Shown piece by piece: positions 21,077 through 34,000 of a DNA stretch of 64,000 nt. The stretch is from Cornus controversa (taxonomy: Eukaryota > Streptophyta > Magnoliopsida > Cornales > Cornaceae). The notes under the pieces are model-generated. The model saw only the letters and a list, made by a program, of their open reading frames with translations. It did not search any database and was not told the origin of the DNA. Numbering within the stretch: position 1 is the first letter of the stretch; each line of letters begins with the position of its first letter. The DNA is taken from assembly GCA_026545225.1 (NCBI GenBank), contig CM048852.1:15584146-15648145 (forward strand), in the 5' to 3' direction. The position numbers and the translations under genes are program-made.

Positions 21077-22376
21077 TGTAAGGGTTCTTTATTAATAAAC
21101 ACTAGCAAAAGCTATAAATATGGTATTCAACACAACTGTGAGAAACCCAGAGGAGAGTATCTGGATAAAAGAGGGAGCAACTAGAGCTAATTAATGGAAG
21201 TTGTAGTGAAGATAGGAATGTTTGTCTTGTGATAAAGTCTAAATGAGAGTGAGAGAGTGTGTCCCCCCTTCTGCATTTACTAAGGCTCTATATTTATAGA
21301 AGGCAGGTTGTTTTGGGTCATCCCCTATGGGTTTGGACCAGGTTGCCCCATGCTTCGGGTCTGCAGTACTTAGGCCATGATTATCCTAAGTACCTAAGGT
21401 GTCACATATTCATGTCAGCACACCTTTCGTCTAGTCTAACATCCTGGCTCTTCTTATGCATTGAATGCTAGCAACCATACCACAGCAGCGGTAGTTGGAT
21501 GTATTAATTACTCCTTGCCAGAGAATTAATGGTGATGGTAAGGGTCTGTGTCGCGGCAAATCATATTCACTGGTCCACCAACAAGGCTCTTTGATTTAGT
21601 TGGGCTTCCTCTATTGCTCATCCTCCAATCCAAATCCCTTCTAAGTATTCCATTGGAGGCCTTGTTGTATAGCTACAAGGGGAAGGGACCTACCAAGGCC
21701 TTGTCGCGCACCGGTTGATACTTTAGGATATGCTCCTAAGTACTTAATGGTGCTCAGGGCTTGAGGTGGTTTGAGAGATACCTCTCAAGGCTTGCTTCAC
21801 TTGACATTGTGTCAGGGTTTGAGGTGGTGCTCGAGGGACACATCTTGAGGCTTGAGTGACCTAACATTTTGTCAGGGTTTGAAGTGGTTCTCGAGAGATA
21901 CCTCTCGAGGTTTGGTTGACCTGACATTGTGTTAGGGTTTGAGGTAGTGCTCGAGAAAGGCTCGAGTGACCTGACATTGTGTCAGGGTTTGAGGTGGTGC
22001 CCGAGAGAGGCTTGAGTGACCTGACATTGTGTTAGGGTTTGAGGTGGTGCCCGAGGGACACATCTCGAGGCTTGAGTGACCTGACATTTCGTCAGGGTTT
22101 GAAGTGGTGCTCAAGAGATACCTCTCGAGGCTTGCGTGACCTGACATTGTGTCAGGGTTTGAGGTGGTGCTCGAGAGAGACTTGAGTGACCTAACATTAT
22201 GTCAAGGTTTGGGGTGATGCTCAAGAGACACATCTCGAGGCTTGAGTGTCCTGATATTGTGTCAAGGGTGGTGCTCGAGGTATATATCTCGAGGCTTTGT
22301 ATAACTTAACATTATGTCAAGGTTTGAAATGATGGTTCAAGAGAAGACACTTCTTTGTCCTTTTGACTTTTCAACG
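21077..22376 (-). repeat. Putative LTR (minus orientation) containing a minisatellite
   Basis: The boundary at 21077 is set by the adjacent PBS-like site; the other end is set only by the start of the next LTR at 22377. A TATA-like run is not obvious. The distal half is occupied by the 49/60-bp tandem repeat listed separately. Confidence 0.35.
21750..22340. repeat. Minisatellite with 60-bp and 49-bp unit variants
   Basis: The phrase acctgacattgtgtcagggt recurs about ten times (near 21802, 21862, 21923, 21971, 22021, 22081, 22141, 22190, 22250, 22311). Spacing alternates between about 60 and about 49 bp; the short form lacks an 11-bp acacatctcga block. Units are diverged by several percent. 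Confidence 0.85.
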
Positions 22377-24079
22377 TGTAAGACCTTGATTTTTTTATTA
22401 TTATTTAATTACGTGGTTAATTAATTGTTAAGAATGATTATTTAGTAATTGTATGCTTATGTGTGTGGGTTTTAGAACCACTTTAAAAGTTTCCTTAAGA
22501 CCATAGTGGGATGGAACCAAGGTTCGGGTAATTTTTTGGAATTTTTACGAAAAGTTACTATTTATGATTCAAATTTTTCGAAAAAATAATTACGGATCAC
22601 TCAAGTGACGTAGGGGTATGAATGAACTTAAAGGGGCCTTGGTGAAGTTTGTTGAAATGAGGGAGTACCATTTTGCGATTAAATGGAAGTAAAAAAGGGT
22701 AGAGGAGCAAAACTAAAGAAATGAGGGGCTAATGTGCAATTTTGAAAACTTTTTCTATAAATATCCCAAAATGGTTGACTTGGTCGTTACTCAAATCAGA
22801 TTTCTCTCTCTAGATCAATTCTACAGCTCTTTCCTCTCCCCTCTTTCATCTTTTTGGTTGATCTTAGTTTTGGAGGCTTAAAAGTGTGATTCGGGCCTCG
22901 GGACTTTAGACGATAGTTGTTTATCTCGGGATTGTCTACGTTTTACACCGATTGAAATTTCTTTTCGGCAGATTTTCAAGTGTTTTTGGGATAGGGCAGA
23001 TTCTAAGGCTTGGAGCTCTCTTGATTTTTGAGCTTGAATTCGAGGTAGGGGTGTTATCTCTTTCTTATCATCGATTCTTTAGAGTTTCGGATGGATTTTA
23101 GTGGGTTAACATGCTAAAAAAGACTTAGAGAATTTTGTTTTGATTTCTTTCTTTCTTTTTTTTGAATAAGCATGTGTTAAAAGTGGTTTTCATATGTTTT
23201 ATATGAACTCTTTGAATTACATATGCATTGTATGTGTATATGGTTGATCTCGGTAATTAAAGTATGTTAAAAGTATGTGATTCTTGCACGAGAATTATAT
23301 TTTGAGCATGTATGTCTTATGTGCTAGTTTGGAAATGCATGATATCCATTTAGAATCATGTATGAGTTATTGGGATAGTAGGTGTACTTGTTGCATGCTA
23401 TGTATTGATTAAAAGCATATAAAGGACAATATCGTCATTTTGTATTTGTATGATTTCTTGCGAAAGAAAGGTTGTTGCATTGTATATGTATGCTTTAATA
23501 TAAGTGGCTTATGATGTACTTATATTGAACGTGATTTAATTGGCTTATGATGCAATTTATTTGAAATTATATGTTTGATGATTTTGGGAAAATGTCGTAA
23601 TAAAGGAAGATGAGCTCAATACTCAAGGGTGCAAGACCTCAACCTTGGCCAAGTGGTTTCTTCTAGACTTTCGGATTAGCAACCCGTAAAGATAGGAAGA
23701 TAGATATTTAACCCAAGGGTACTTAACTGGTTACTACGAAAACTCTTTAATCATGGATTGATTTTGAGCTTATTTGACTTAATGTTTCAAGATTTGTTAT
23801 AATTGTGATATTCAAGGTTATTGTTTAACTTATATAGGCGCGAAATGCTTTGTGTTTACTTATGGTAAATTAAGCATGTTGGATATATATATACTAGGGT
23901 ATTGCCCGTTCCTACGACACTATAAAATAAAAATTTATTGAAGTAAAATAGAAATTAATTCCATATAATAAACGTGTCAGTAAACAAATATTTATAATAC
24001 ACCATTTGCATTAAATGAAACTTTTATACCTGTCTTATACACATCTTTTACAGTACATACATACAAAGTCTTACAGACC

Positions 24080-24210
24080 AAGAACATACCCAAAAGTTAT
24101 TAACTGTTGCTCCTCACTGTCAGGTAGTTGATTCCACTTTTGATCGTCTCCTAACCATTCTGACCAATCGAATGATAATGGATCATCTGCATCCATACCT
24201 GCAAAAGTCC
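24080..24210 (-). pseudogene. Unrecognised exon-like fragment inside the Helitron-like insert
   Basis: On the minus strand, after a possible acceptor (tgcag), the frame reads GMDADDPLSFDWSEWLG and EEQQLITFGYVLG to a stop. It is acidic with ordered codon use, like an exon end. I do not recognise the parent gene. Confidence 0.3.
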
Positions 24211-25833
24211 CTTCTCAATTTTCAAAGTTATCCAATTCGACTGGATCTCCTAACTGTTCATCCTCTTCTAGATTCACAAAATTTTTCAGCTCAACTGGAT
24301 TTACCCACTGTCCTTGGTTATCCGACAAGGTATTTACCTAACTGTAATATAGATTTGTATATCTATATACATCTCTTGTACGTCATTTTCAGTGTTCACT
24401 CTCTATTTCTATTCCGTTATTGAACTGACACAACATCTAATTGTCATTGAGGTTGGAGTGATTTTAGGTGTAAGTGTAGGTGAAGGTTTAAATTTGAATT
24501 TAAGTTGGACTGATTTTGAATTTAAATTAGAATTTGATTTGGATTCAGGTGTAAAAAATTTGAAAGTATGTGATGTGAAAGGTTAAAAAATAAACTAAAA
24601 ATAAAGAAAAAAAAATAAAAGCAAAAAATATATACAATATTGATAGTATTTTCTTAATTAACTTGCCAATTAAAATATATACACTCATCCACTACCAATA
24701 TTGACATTCAAAACCACCAATACAAAAAATGAATTTTGGTTCCAAAGATATGTAAATACTATTTTGTTTTAACATTATAAATGCAAACAAAATTTAGATT
24801 AAAGTCAAGTTGAATAACCGTTCGGATTTTAACCGTTGGATCTATATAATTGTAGCTACCCCCTCCATCTTAAAACTTAAAACAAACCCAATAGAAAATG
24901 ATGTGAACAGTTTTTATTATCTGACAATTATTGAAATAAATACTGGACTCTAATTATTCGCACAAAATTATGATCACCACACCAGAATTATGTGGGACCA
25001 ACCTTATTTTCTATTTCAATGAAAATATTATATTACATTTAGAGTTAAATGTAATCTTTTAAACTTCACTAAACATATTTTAGTTGAAATACACAGCATA
25101 GCATACTGAAAAGAAAAAAAACAGAAGAAAAGTCCATAAACAATGAAAGGCTTGACCAAGAGAAAGTCATGTCATGGACCCTACACTCAAGTCTTCAATT
25201 AAGTCTACAAAAATCAATTCCAGATTATGTCCACAAAATGTAAACTAAGGATCTCCAGATTTTTCTTTGGCAATCAACCTAGACAAAGAAAAAAAAAAGA
25301 ACAAAGAGAGTTGAGAGAGAGATGGGACTCCACAGTAGTAGAAATAGTATGTCATTTGTGTGATTTCTCACTGATATTTATCAAAATTAATTTATGGATC
25401 TCATATAAGGCCACAGATGCATAAATCACAGTGGCTCTCACATGGGAGGATTTCTCCAATTTTTTCCATTTGAACATATTGGACCAAAACACAGAATTTA
25501 TCCCCTAAACTATAACATATTTTCATTTACATAGAGAAGGCAACATGTTTGCTTGGCTGCACTACCCAAAACACCCGCCCATCTGCTACACACGCACACA
25601 AGAGGAGAAAGAGAAGAAGAATATGGAAAAGGATAAGGAAGGAGATATGACATATTTCCATCTCCATGGCACAACATTTTCTCTGCTCGAAAGTGACAAA
25701 CACAGAAACAGTCCAACCAATAAACAAATCAAAAACAGAAAACTTAAAAAAGCAAAAGCTGCAAACTGATACACTCTCTCTCTTTCTCTCTCTCTTAACT
25801 TAAGTGTGGGTCTATCATGTAAGCTTCTTCAAA

Positions 25834-25998
25834 ATGGAAGCTCCAGTATCTGGGTCTCTTCCAACAAAGCTCAAAGCCACCATAGAAGTTCCATTATCAA
25901 ACACCACTCACCATATAGTCTCCGGTGAACTCTATCACCACCGACCTGAAGCACCATTGCAGCACGACCAAAGTTTTTTGTTGATAAGGAAAGTGTAA
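25834..25998 (+). pseudogene. Unrecognised gene-start fragment inside the Helitron-like insert
   Basis: A pyrimidine-rich leader (tctctctctttctctctctc, 25773-25792) leads to an ATG at 25834 giving MEAPVSGSLPTKLKATIEVP, then VSGELYHHRPEAPLQHDQ, ending at a TAA near 25996. Leader plus ATG resembles the start of a captured plant gene. I cannot name it. Confidence 0.3.
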
Positions 25999-26229
25999 CT
26001 AATAAAAATAAAAATAATCAACAATAGTGTAGATTTAGACAATAATCTTATCTAGAAGCACTAATGAAATAATAACACTAATGAAATAAGCGTAGCATAA
26101 ACCAAGGAACGGGAAGGCATCATTCTATAGAAACAATCACAACAACCAATTAAACAATAGCCAGAGACATCTGGGTAACTCTTAGATCTGCCGCTCCATC
26201 ACTCACACCTATAAAGATAAAATTCATTC

Positions 26230-26790
26230 ACATTTGTATGGGGCTGAGCACAGGAGATTTGGCAGTAGCGACGCTCCGGACGGCGGAGTAATTAATGGAT
26301 CTGGTGGGGAAGTTGACCGGTGGGGAGAGAAAGGGGATACAGAGAAGGTGAGGAGCAACAATGGTGGTACAATGACTCTTCTTCCAACATTTGTGATTGT
26401 TGATTCGATCCCGGTGAAGACCATTGCAACGAAAGCAGAAACTGATCTCACCTACACTCTTTCGATCTGGAGAAAACGACACGTCGAGGCTCGGTGAGGT
26501 CCCCAGAGAGCTTAGATTCGCTTGTAGATGAACTGATCCATACGCCTCCGAAGGTATGTGGCGCCATCGATCTGAGATCGTGCTCGGCGAGCTCACCGGA
26601 TAAATCGGATCTGCGGCTGTTGCAGGTGCGTCGAGAGGGATCTAGCCATTCAAGAACAGCTCGTCACCGTCGACGTACTCGAAGGAGCACCGGCGAGGGG
26701 TGGGCCACGACTGGGGTTGAACCTCCGTGCTCGTTTGCTCTCGCACATGAACCGGTTCGTGGCCATCATAGTCCCCGGCGACAAAGTGAG
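26230..26790. pseudogene. G+C-rich captured sequence of unknown origin
   Basis: This block is clearly richer in G and C than its AT-rich surroundings. Several overlapping frames are open on both strands. One plus-strand frame reads IQEQLVTVDVLEG and RLLSHMNRFVAIIVPGDK followed by a GT donor (near 26783), as an exon end would. Parent gene not recognised. Confidence 0.3.
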
Positions 26791-27742
26791 TATTGGATCT
26801 GCAATTAATGAGTAAACACAAGGAGAGATATAAAATAGGAGAGAGAAAGTGAAAGAGTGCAATATAGAAAGTAGTGAGGTGGATTAATGATGAGATAGAT
26901 ATAATGGTTAAACTTTGAATTTAGATGGGAGTGAGTAGTGTATGTCTAAATTTGAATTTGGGTGGGAGTGAATCGTGACCGTTGATTGAAGAATAGAAAG
27001 AGTAATTTTAGACCGTAGATAAACATAGATATTTTGAACCGTCAGATGAGTTTTTTAAGTATTTTTGACCGTTAGATGATGAAATTTTTTTGGGGGGAAA
27101 TTCAAATACAAAGCTCAAATGTTATATAGATATATATATATATATATATTGGAGCATGATTTGTACACTATATTATCGATGTTATGAGCATTGAAAATGT
27201 CATGTAGTGTATAGGAATGCTATGACTGCATTTCATGTAGGTTGCATCAAGTCGGTGCATAGGGGGTTTGGATGTCTCTACTGAGCTAGTCGGTTGCTCA
27301 CCCTTTCCCTACAAACCTTTTTAAAGCCCCGGTTGTGGATAACGTTTGATTATCGTGGTAAAGGCCTCAAGTCTTCTTTTGGGCTTTGGATGTTTTTATA
27401 GTATATATATATATGCCATGTGTAGGCATTTTGAGAAAAACTATATATTTTGTATGTGGAACAAATGTATTAGCATTCTAGACATGAGTACTTTATTAGT
27501 CTTCTCTATGTTGGACAATTGAGTATATTTGGATATGGTTGGACAAGTTACATTTAGATGTATGTATGTAATTCGGTTATATTTTAGTTTTAATGATGTA
27601 AATGCATTTTAAAAGTCGCTTCTACGGTATTGAGACTCTGTTTGGATGAGAGTGGTCTCAAGAGGTGTATTTTGGTAATTCCATCCGATATTCACACCTA
27701 ATTTCCAATATCTATTTTGGTATCGAAAATTGGGGCGTGATA

Positions 27743-29130
27743 GGTTGGTATCAAAGCTTGTTTTTAAATGTAAGGTGTTAATGTTTTATTTAATTACCTC
27801 CATTTTTCATGCCCTTTCGGGTGTTGGAATTTGGGACGTGACACGTTGTGTGACATGGCTGCCCTGGTGGCGTGTGTTGACTTTTAAACTTTTCTCATAA
27901 GTTCAATACGACATCTACATCATAGAAAGAGGATGCCTTTTCCGAAAACTAGAAGCTTAAATCAAGTAGTTAAACCCTAGAAACAAGATTAATGATGATT
28001 GTTATATGGAATAAGAGTTACAGACTAGAAACCAAAATTGAAAAATTAAAAAGAAGAATGATAAATTGCTCAAAAACGAATTTTCTAACCTATACAAGTT
28101 TTTTTTTTTTATGAAGTTTGTGTTTCATACTTCCTTTATCCATTTGTTTGGGTGTGAGATTTTCGTAGGGTTACATATATGCTATATTAACTAGAATGAG
28201 TTAATTATAGCATTTGTACCTGTCACAATCCATATGTTGTTTGTTTGTTCCTTTAAGTTTTACTACTTCATTCCCTAGAATTGCTAACTTGTGATCAAAA
28301 TTAACACAATTTCAGCAGCTTACCTTCTTTGATTGCTGAAAGGGAGTCTGTGATTAAAGCTCGGCAATGGCAACGCTTTGAATTCGGAACTCTAATGAAT
28401 TCGGCAATGCCTAATTATAAATGAAAACCTTTTTGAAATTGCAACTTTGATAATTGAAATTGATTTTCATTTTAGAAACTAAAACAACTTAATAAAACCT
28501 AATACAAATATACTTTTGGGTAGCATGAAAATTTCAAAGAAAGGGGAGGAAGTATTACAGAGGAAAAGAACAGTGTGTTTAACTAGGGGAAAAAAAAAAG
28601 AACAGTCTTTCCCTCCATTAGTTTGGTTCAGCAGAAATACTATAAAATGACTTTCTCAAGTTCTGTCGAATATATGAAACTTCTTTTTCTCTAAGCCATA
28701 ATTGGAAACTTTTCATATTAATTCAATTTGTTTTAAAATTTCTGTCCTCGAATCTATGTCTTAAAATTTCATCCACTCAATTTTTAAATTAACACCAAAA
28801 CGATTTAATCCCATGATTACATATGACATGAAGTGAAGAGTTTACAAATGGAATGGCAAATGATGATTACCCCAATTAAAGATATGTGCTCAATTGAAAT
28901 AAGCCTTTCACATTATGAATTTGTGATTTCAAGCATTGAGAGACCTAAAAAAATTTTTTTTTTTAAATAACACATGCAAAGAAACGATTCATGAAATAAT
29001 ATTTATTCCGGAGAAAGTTTAATATCAAAGAAATCAAAAAACCAAAAGGTAAATACATGAAATAATATAAGATGAAATGAAAAGAAACGATTTTCTTACT
29101 TTGGATTCCGAGCCAAAATTTTCATATACC
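27743..29130. other. AT-rich intergenic DNA
   Basis: After the PBS of LTR F there are about 120 bp of possible retroelement internal sequence (to about 27860), then AT-rich DNA without a credible ORF or repeat. Confidence 0.5.
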
Positions 29131-30413
29131 TGGAGTCAGAGAGAAAGAGAGAGACTATCTAATTCTTGGATATTTGCATGTGTTCAAGGATAGCATGAAT
29201 GGGTCTTCTCAGCTTGCTCCTCTATGGATACACAATGCTTATGATCACCTATATTGGATGCAGCCTTCTTGCTCCTCAATTTGTAAAGCGAAAGAAACTT
29301 ACCATCACTCTCATTCAGATTCGACACCCGGGTAAGTGAAGAGATAGAGTGAGGTCTAGTTCAGGATCGGACAATTCAGTGTCTTTGAGGTTTTGGGGTG
29401 TGAATTTCTGAAGAGAGTCTCTCTGGTGTCCACTGCTTTGCAGAGGAAACAGAATTTTAGTTACTGTATCTTGGTTTGCTTCACCCATTGCAACTACAAA
29501 TAGAGAGAGTACAGATTAGAGAAGTGTATATATATATATATATAGACACAGATACATACAGACACATGTACATAGCACTTGTTCTATTATTCCATGTATG
29601 TTTCTGTTGCAAGAGATCAAATGACACAATTACAGATTTATATACAAATTACAAATGAGATAGCAGAATTTCAAACAGAGAGAGCGAGAGACAGAGAGAG
29701 AGAGCTGAGATCATAAGCTGAGAATTTCAAACAGAAATCCTGAAATCATGATAGTATGTGCCTAAAGTATGAATCTAATGGTGCCAATATAAGAAACCAA
29801 ATTGCAGTCGAAGTCAATTGATTATGTGATGCCGGTATCGCATTAAGAAGTAAAAGTGCACAAATTTGAAATGAATTTCTTGAATTAATGTCCATATAGT
29901 ATGTGCCTAAAGTACGAATCTAATATAAGAAACCAAATTTCATACCGGGAGTCAGATCAGTGGGAGAGAGAGAATCTAATTCTTGGATATTTGTATGTGT
30001 TGCAGGATAGCAGTAACCTCCTCTACCAATTCCCAATTGTTTTGTTTGACCTTCACTTTCCGTCGTATGGGAACCTATACAGAATGCAGTGGAAATCATA
30101 CAGAGGATCCTGAAATAACAGATTTAATAAAACCATGATTATATGTGGTTGGGTCTACTCACCTTGATCTTTATATTCATATTCATCTTCATCTTCCGTC
30201 AGACCTTCATATTCATCTTCATCTTCATCTTCATATTCATATTCATCTTCCGTCACACCTTCACAGAATGCAGTGGAAGTCAATTGATTATGTAACAGCC
30301 ACAAAACAGAGGAACTCATACAACATATTGAATCCCATATAAGCAGACCATTAAGTTACATCATGTGGATTCTAAGATTTAATCCCATGATTACATAATG
30401 AAACTAAAACAAC
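29130..30413 (-). other. Degenerate duplicated sequence downstream of the TNL gene
   Basis: Short segments recur here. 'ctatctaattcttggatattt' is near 29155 and a variant near 29975. 'gtatgtgcctaaagtatgaatctaat' is near 29755 and 29900. 'gcagtggaagtcaattgatta' has variants near 29805, 30085 and 30270. On the minus strand 30270-30150 reads as an acidic stretch (TEDEYEYEDEDEDEYEG, then DEDEYEYKDQ) before a GTGAGT donor, recalling the acidic loop in TNL exon 5. These look like decayed copies of TNL 3' exons or 3' UTR. Confidence 0.4.
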
Positions 30414-30905
30414 TTAATAAAACCTATATGTCTGTTGGGTCTCAGCTTGGTCCTCCTCCTCCTCCATTACAAGATGGATACCCATTTTCTTGACCTTCAC
30501 TCTTTCTTCATCATCTGGATCTAATTGTGTAATTGAAGCCTCAATGTCACAGCCATCTTGATGTTGACCTTCCATCAGCTTCATCAAATTTTTAATTGGT
30601 GACGGTCCATATTCATCTAAATATTCACCTTCATATTCCGTTATCTGAATCAAAACGATGTGATCTAACACGCAAACTTCACCATCTTGTATGTCAGAAC
30701 TCTCGACTTTGTAACCATTGACTTGGAGATCAAACCAAATTTCTGGGAAAGAAGTTCCATGGCATTCGAAAGCAGCACAGACCACAATTCCTTTGACGTT
30801 ATTATAATCACCCACCGGCAAACGCACTGAAATGCTCTCACCCTCGCTCTTATGCTTGAACCAATGTGGAATTTCACTTCCTGGAATAATTATTTGACCA
30901 ATTTT
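30414..30905 (-). other. TNL exon 5 (C-JID domain and acidic tail)
   Basis: Starts after ggtacag with KIGQIIIPGSEIPHW. The C-JID domain of TNLs contacts effectors in solved resistosomes of other species (family knowledge). The end is acidic and lysine-rich (DPDDEERVKVKKMG, VMEEEEDQAE) and stops at 30414. Confidence 0.88.
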
Positions 30906-30960
30906 CTGTACCATAAAAATATCGACAAGCTGAGTTTCTGATACATAAACACACACATAT

Positions 30961-31005
<45 letters not shown>

Positions 31006-34000
31006 TAGGAACCTGAAGCTGACTTTCTAATAATTCATTTGAAATGCTGTTTCTCTGTTCCATAAACAATTTGGGACACTCACTGAATTCAAACTGCCGA
31101 TCGTCTGGACGGCCTACACTTGGTTGGAACGAATAACGTTCCAATGATTCGCAACCATGTGCTGAAAAACGTATTATAGATGATGGAAGTGGTGGTATTG
31201 ATCGGAGGCTTCTACAATATTTCAAATAAAGGTATGACAGGTTTGGGAGTTGACTGATGCTTTCTGGTATGCTAATTAAATTGTTTCCACTTAGATCTAA
31301 GTGATCCAGCTCTAAGAGTTGACTGATGCTTTCTGGTATGCTAATTAAATTGTTTCCACTTAGATCTAAGTGATCCAGCTCTGAGAGTTGACTGATGCTT
31401 TCTGGTATGCTAATTAAATTGTTTCCACTTAGATCTAAGTGATACAGCCTTGGGAGTTGACTGATGCTTTCTGGTATGCTAATGAAATTGTTTCCACTTA
31501 GATCTAAGTGATGCAGCTCTGAGAGTTGACTGATGCTTTCTGGTATGCTAATGAAATTGTTTCCACTTAGATATAAGTGTTCCAACGAGGATAGGAGGCC
31601 AATATCATTGGGAAAGAATTCTTCTGATAAATTGCAATTACTGAGATGTAATTCTGATAAATTGCCTAAATGAGAGACCACTTTCAGTTGCTGATAAGTT
31701 GAACTTGGCCCTCCTTGAAAATCAGAGAGAGAAAAGTAATAAAGTTTACTCAAGTGTACGATGGACGATGGTAACTCTTTCACAGCAGTTCCACTCATTA
31801 AGAGGCTTGATAAATCCTTCATTTTAGAAAAAATGTTGCTTGGAACAATTTTAAGCTTTTGGCAGTCAGATAGATATAAACTCCGAAGTCCACTAAGATG
31901 TTCCATTGATAATGGTAACTCTGTTATTGCAGTCCCTCTTAAATCAAGCTTGCCCAAACACTCCATGTCCCCCTGAATTTCCGGAAACTTCTCAAGTTTT
32001 GAACAGTTTGATAGATAAAAACTTTTCAATTTTTCCAACTTGATGCTTCTTGGGAGACTTATCAGGTTTTTGCATCCCCTGAGATTCACGGTAACAAGCC
32101 TCTCGTGAACTCCACTAGAAAGTTGAACCTCAACTAGATTCGTACATCCATTAAGAAATAAGTTCTCGAGACATGGAAAACAGGACAAATCAGGAATTTT
32201 GTTGAAATCTAGAGAGTCACTGAGATTGAGGAACTTTAAGTGCTCTAGCTGTTGAACAAATAAGCAATGTCAGAAATAAATTAGTTTCAATGAACCGGAC
32301 AATACTATTCATATGTAAATAATTGTGTAAATAAAATATGATCATACCTTAACGGAAAAACAAATTTCTTTCATTTGGCTACGACGAACGTCAAGATGAG
32401 ACAGATTTCGTGGACGAAAATTAGATGGCAAAATGGGGCAACCGTCCCAATCAAAATAGCATAATTCATTTGAAAGATATTTAATGGGTCCAGAAACCCG
32501 TACTAGGCTTCCGAGTTTGAGGAATTTAAGTTGCTTCATCTTCACAAAAGCATCACCATTTATAAGTAACTCCTCTACTGTACGGTCATGTGGCCATTTC
32601 AGCATAATGCCTTTAATTGAATTTGTCGCCTAATTAAGAAAAACATGTTGTAAGTTGCAACATAATGTTAAAATCTTATTAGAATTATACTAGTTTATAG
32701 CTCTTAATGTGAAAAGAAGATAAAAGTAAAGCCTAGCTTTTTTGAACTATTTGGATGTGAAAATAAACTTATATGTAGTTATTAGAACATACCATATTAT
32801 CCTCGAGCACTTTATAGATATCTTTATAAAACCACAGCCTACTCCGTTTGCCAGGATCATCAGGTGATTTTTGTCGAACAATTTCTTTACCCATTTCTTC
32901 TATTAAATCATGCATCCACAGCTCGTTATTGTTTAAGATAGTTATCAAAGATCGTTGAATAAGAACTGCAATTCGTGGATGAAACCCATTACTGCTCAGC
33001 ATGTTCATTACATAATCTTTATCATCTCCTTTGAAGAAACAAGCAATATCGAGAAATAAATCCTTCTCTGTATCAGCAAGACCATCATAACTTATCTTTA
33101 GAACATCATGAATTTTTGGATTAGGAATTCTTTTGAAATTATTCAATTCATGTTCCCAATCTTCTATACTTTTTTCACTTTTTTCACTTTTTTCATATAA
33201 CAAAGAGCCCAAAACTTCAAGAGCTAACGGAAGGCCACTGGCATAATCTCTTATAGCCCATGAGAGTTTCAAAAAATCTTTCGGGGGATAATTTCTAGTG
33301 AATGCATGATGACTAAAAAGTTGAAGAGCCTCATCGTCATTCAATAGCTTAACCCTATATATTAAATGATCAACTTTATTATCTACCAATAAATGTTCAT
33401 TTCTAGTTGTTACGATGATCCTACTTCCAAAATCAAACCAATCCTTTCCCCCGGCTAATTTTTGTAATTGTTGCACATCATCCACATCATCAAGCACTAC
33501 AAGAACCTTCTTGCGACAGAGTCTTTGATTTATCACATTGATTCCTTGGTCTTCTTCGTATATTTCTAAATCTTTTTCCTTGAGAATGTCTCTCAAGAGT
33601 CGTTGTTGGAGATAAGCTAGACCATGCTTTTTCGATTTTTCTCTTACATTGCCAATGAAATGATAACTTTCAAATTGATCAAATATTTGATTCAAAACAG
33701 CTTTGGCAATAGTTGTTTTACCTATTCCGCCGGTTCCACAAATCCCCACAATTCGCAAATCTTTAAACCCATTAATGTCGAGCAAAGTGATCACGTCATT
33801 CACACGAGAATTTATCCCCACTTCATACCTGACAACATGTAGTGGTACGCGCCCCAAAACTTTTAAAATATGTCCAACAATTTCTTTGATAAACTTTGCC
33901 TCATGCCTATCAAGTACAAAGCACATTAAAACAAATCTAGTTGGTTTGATTGTACTAATAAGAGAAATGAAATTGAAGTTTCTATAATGAATAGTTCTGT

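Larger units (their letters stand above)
23894..27130 (-). mobile_element. Candidate Helitron with captured gene-like fragments
   Basis: On the minus strand the insert begins TCTATATAACATTTGAGC and ends with a weak hairpin (CGTaggaACG) about 12 bases before a terminal CTAG. It sits between A and T inside LTR F with no target duplication. TC...CTRR ends, a 3' hairpin and A/T insertion are Helitron hallmarks. No RepHel gene is present, so it would be non-autonomous. It contains short coding-like pieces in both orientations (24080-24210 minus, 25834-25998 plus, and a G+C-rich block 26230-26790), as captured exons often appear. The low-complexity TA flanks make the exact ends uncertain. Confidence 0.45.
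22377..27742 (+). repeat. Tekay-type LTR F, interrupted by a Helitron-like insertion
   Basis: Starts TGTAAGACC and ends GGGGCGTGATA, with a Met-type PBS (ttggtatcaaagctt, 27745-27759) right after it. Removing the insertion at 23894-27130 leaves about 2.13 kb, a usual LTR length for Tekay/Del chromoviruses (the E LTR is 2.54 kb). A TATA-like tataaatatccc lies near 22756. Only about 120 bp of internal sequence follows before unrelated DNA, so the rest of the element is lost. Confidence 0.7.

Noticed and set aside
24172..24586. Two plus-strand frames inside the Helitron-like insert
   Set aside because: The better coding signal at this place is on the minus strand, and the plus-strand frames are low in complexity with no recognisable domain.
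31249..31593. Regularly spaced repeats resembling a CRISPR array
   Set aside because: Head-to-tail units without spacers, in a eukaryotic coding exon; they are LRR codons.
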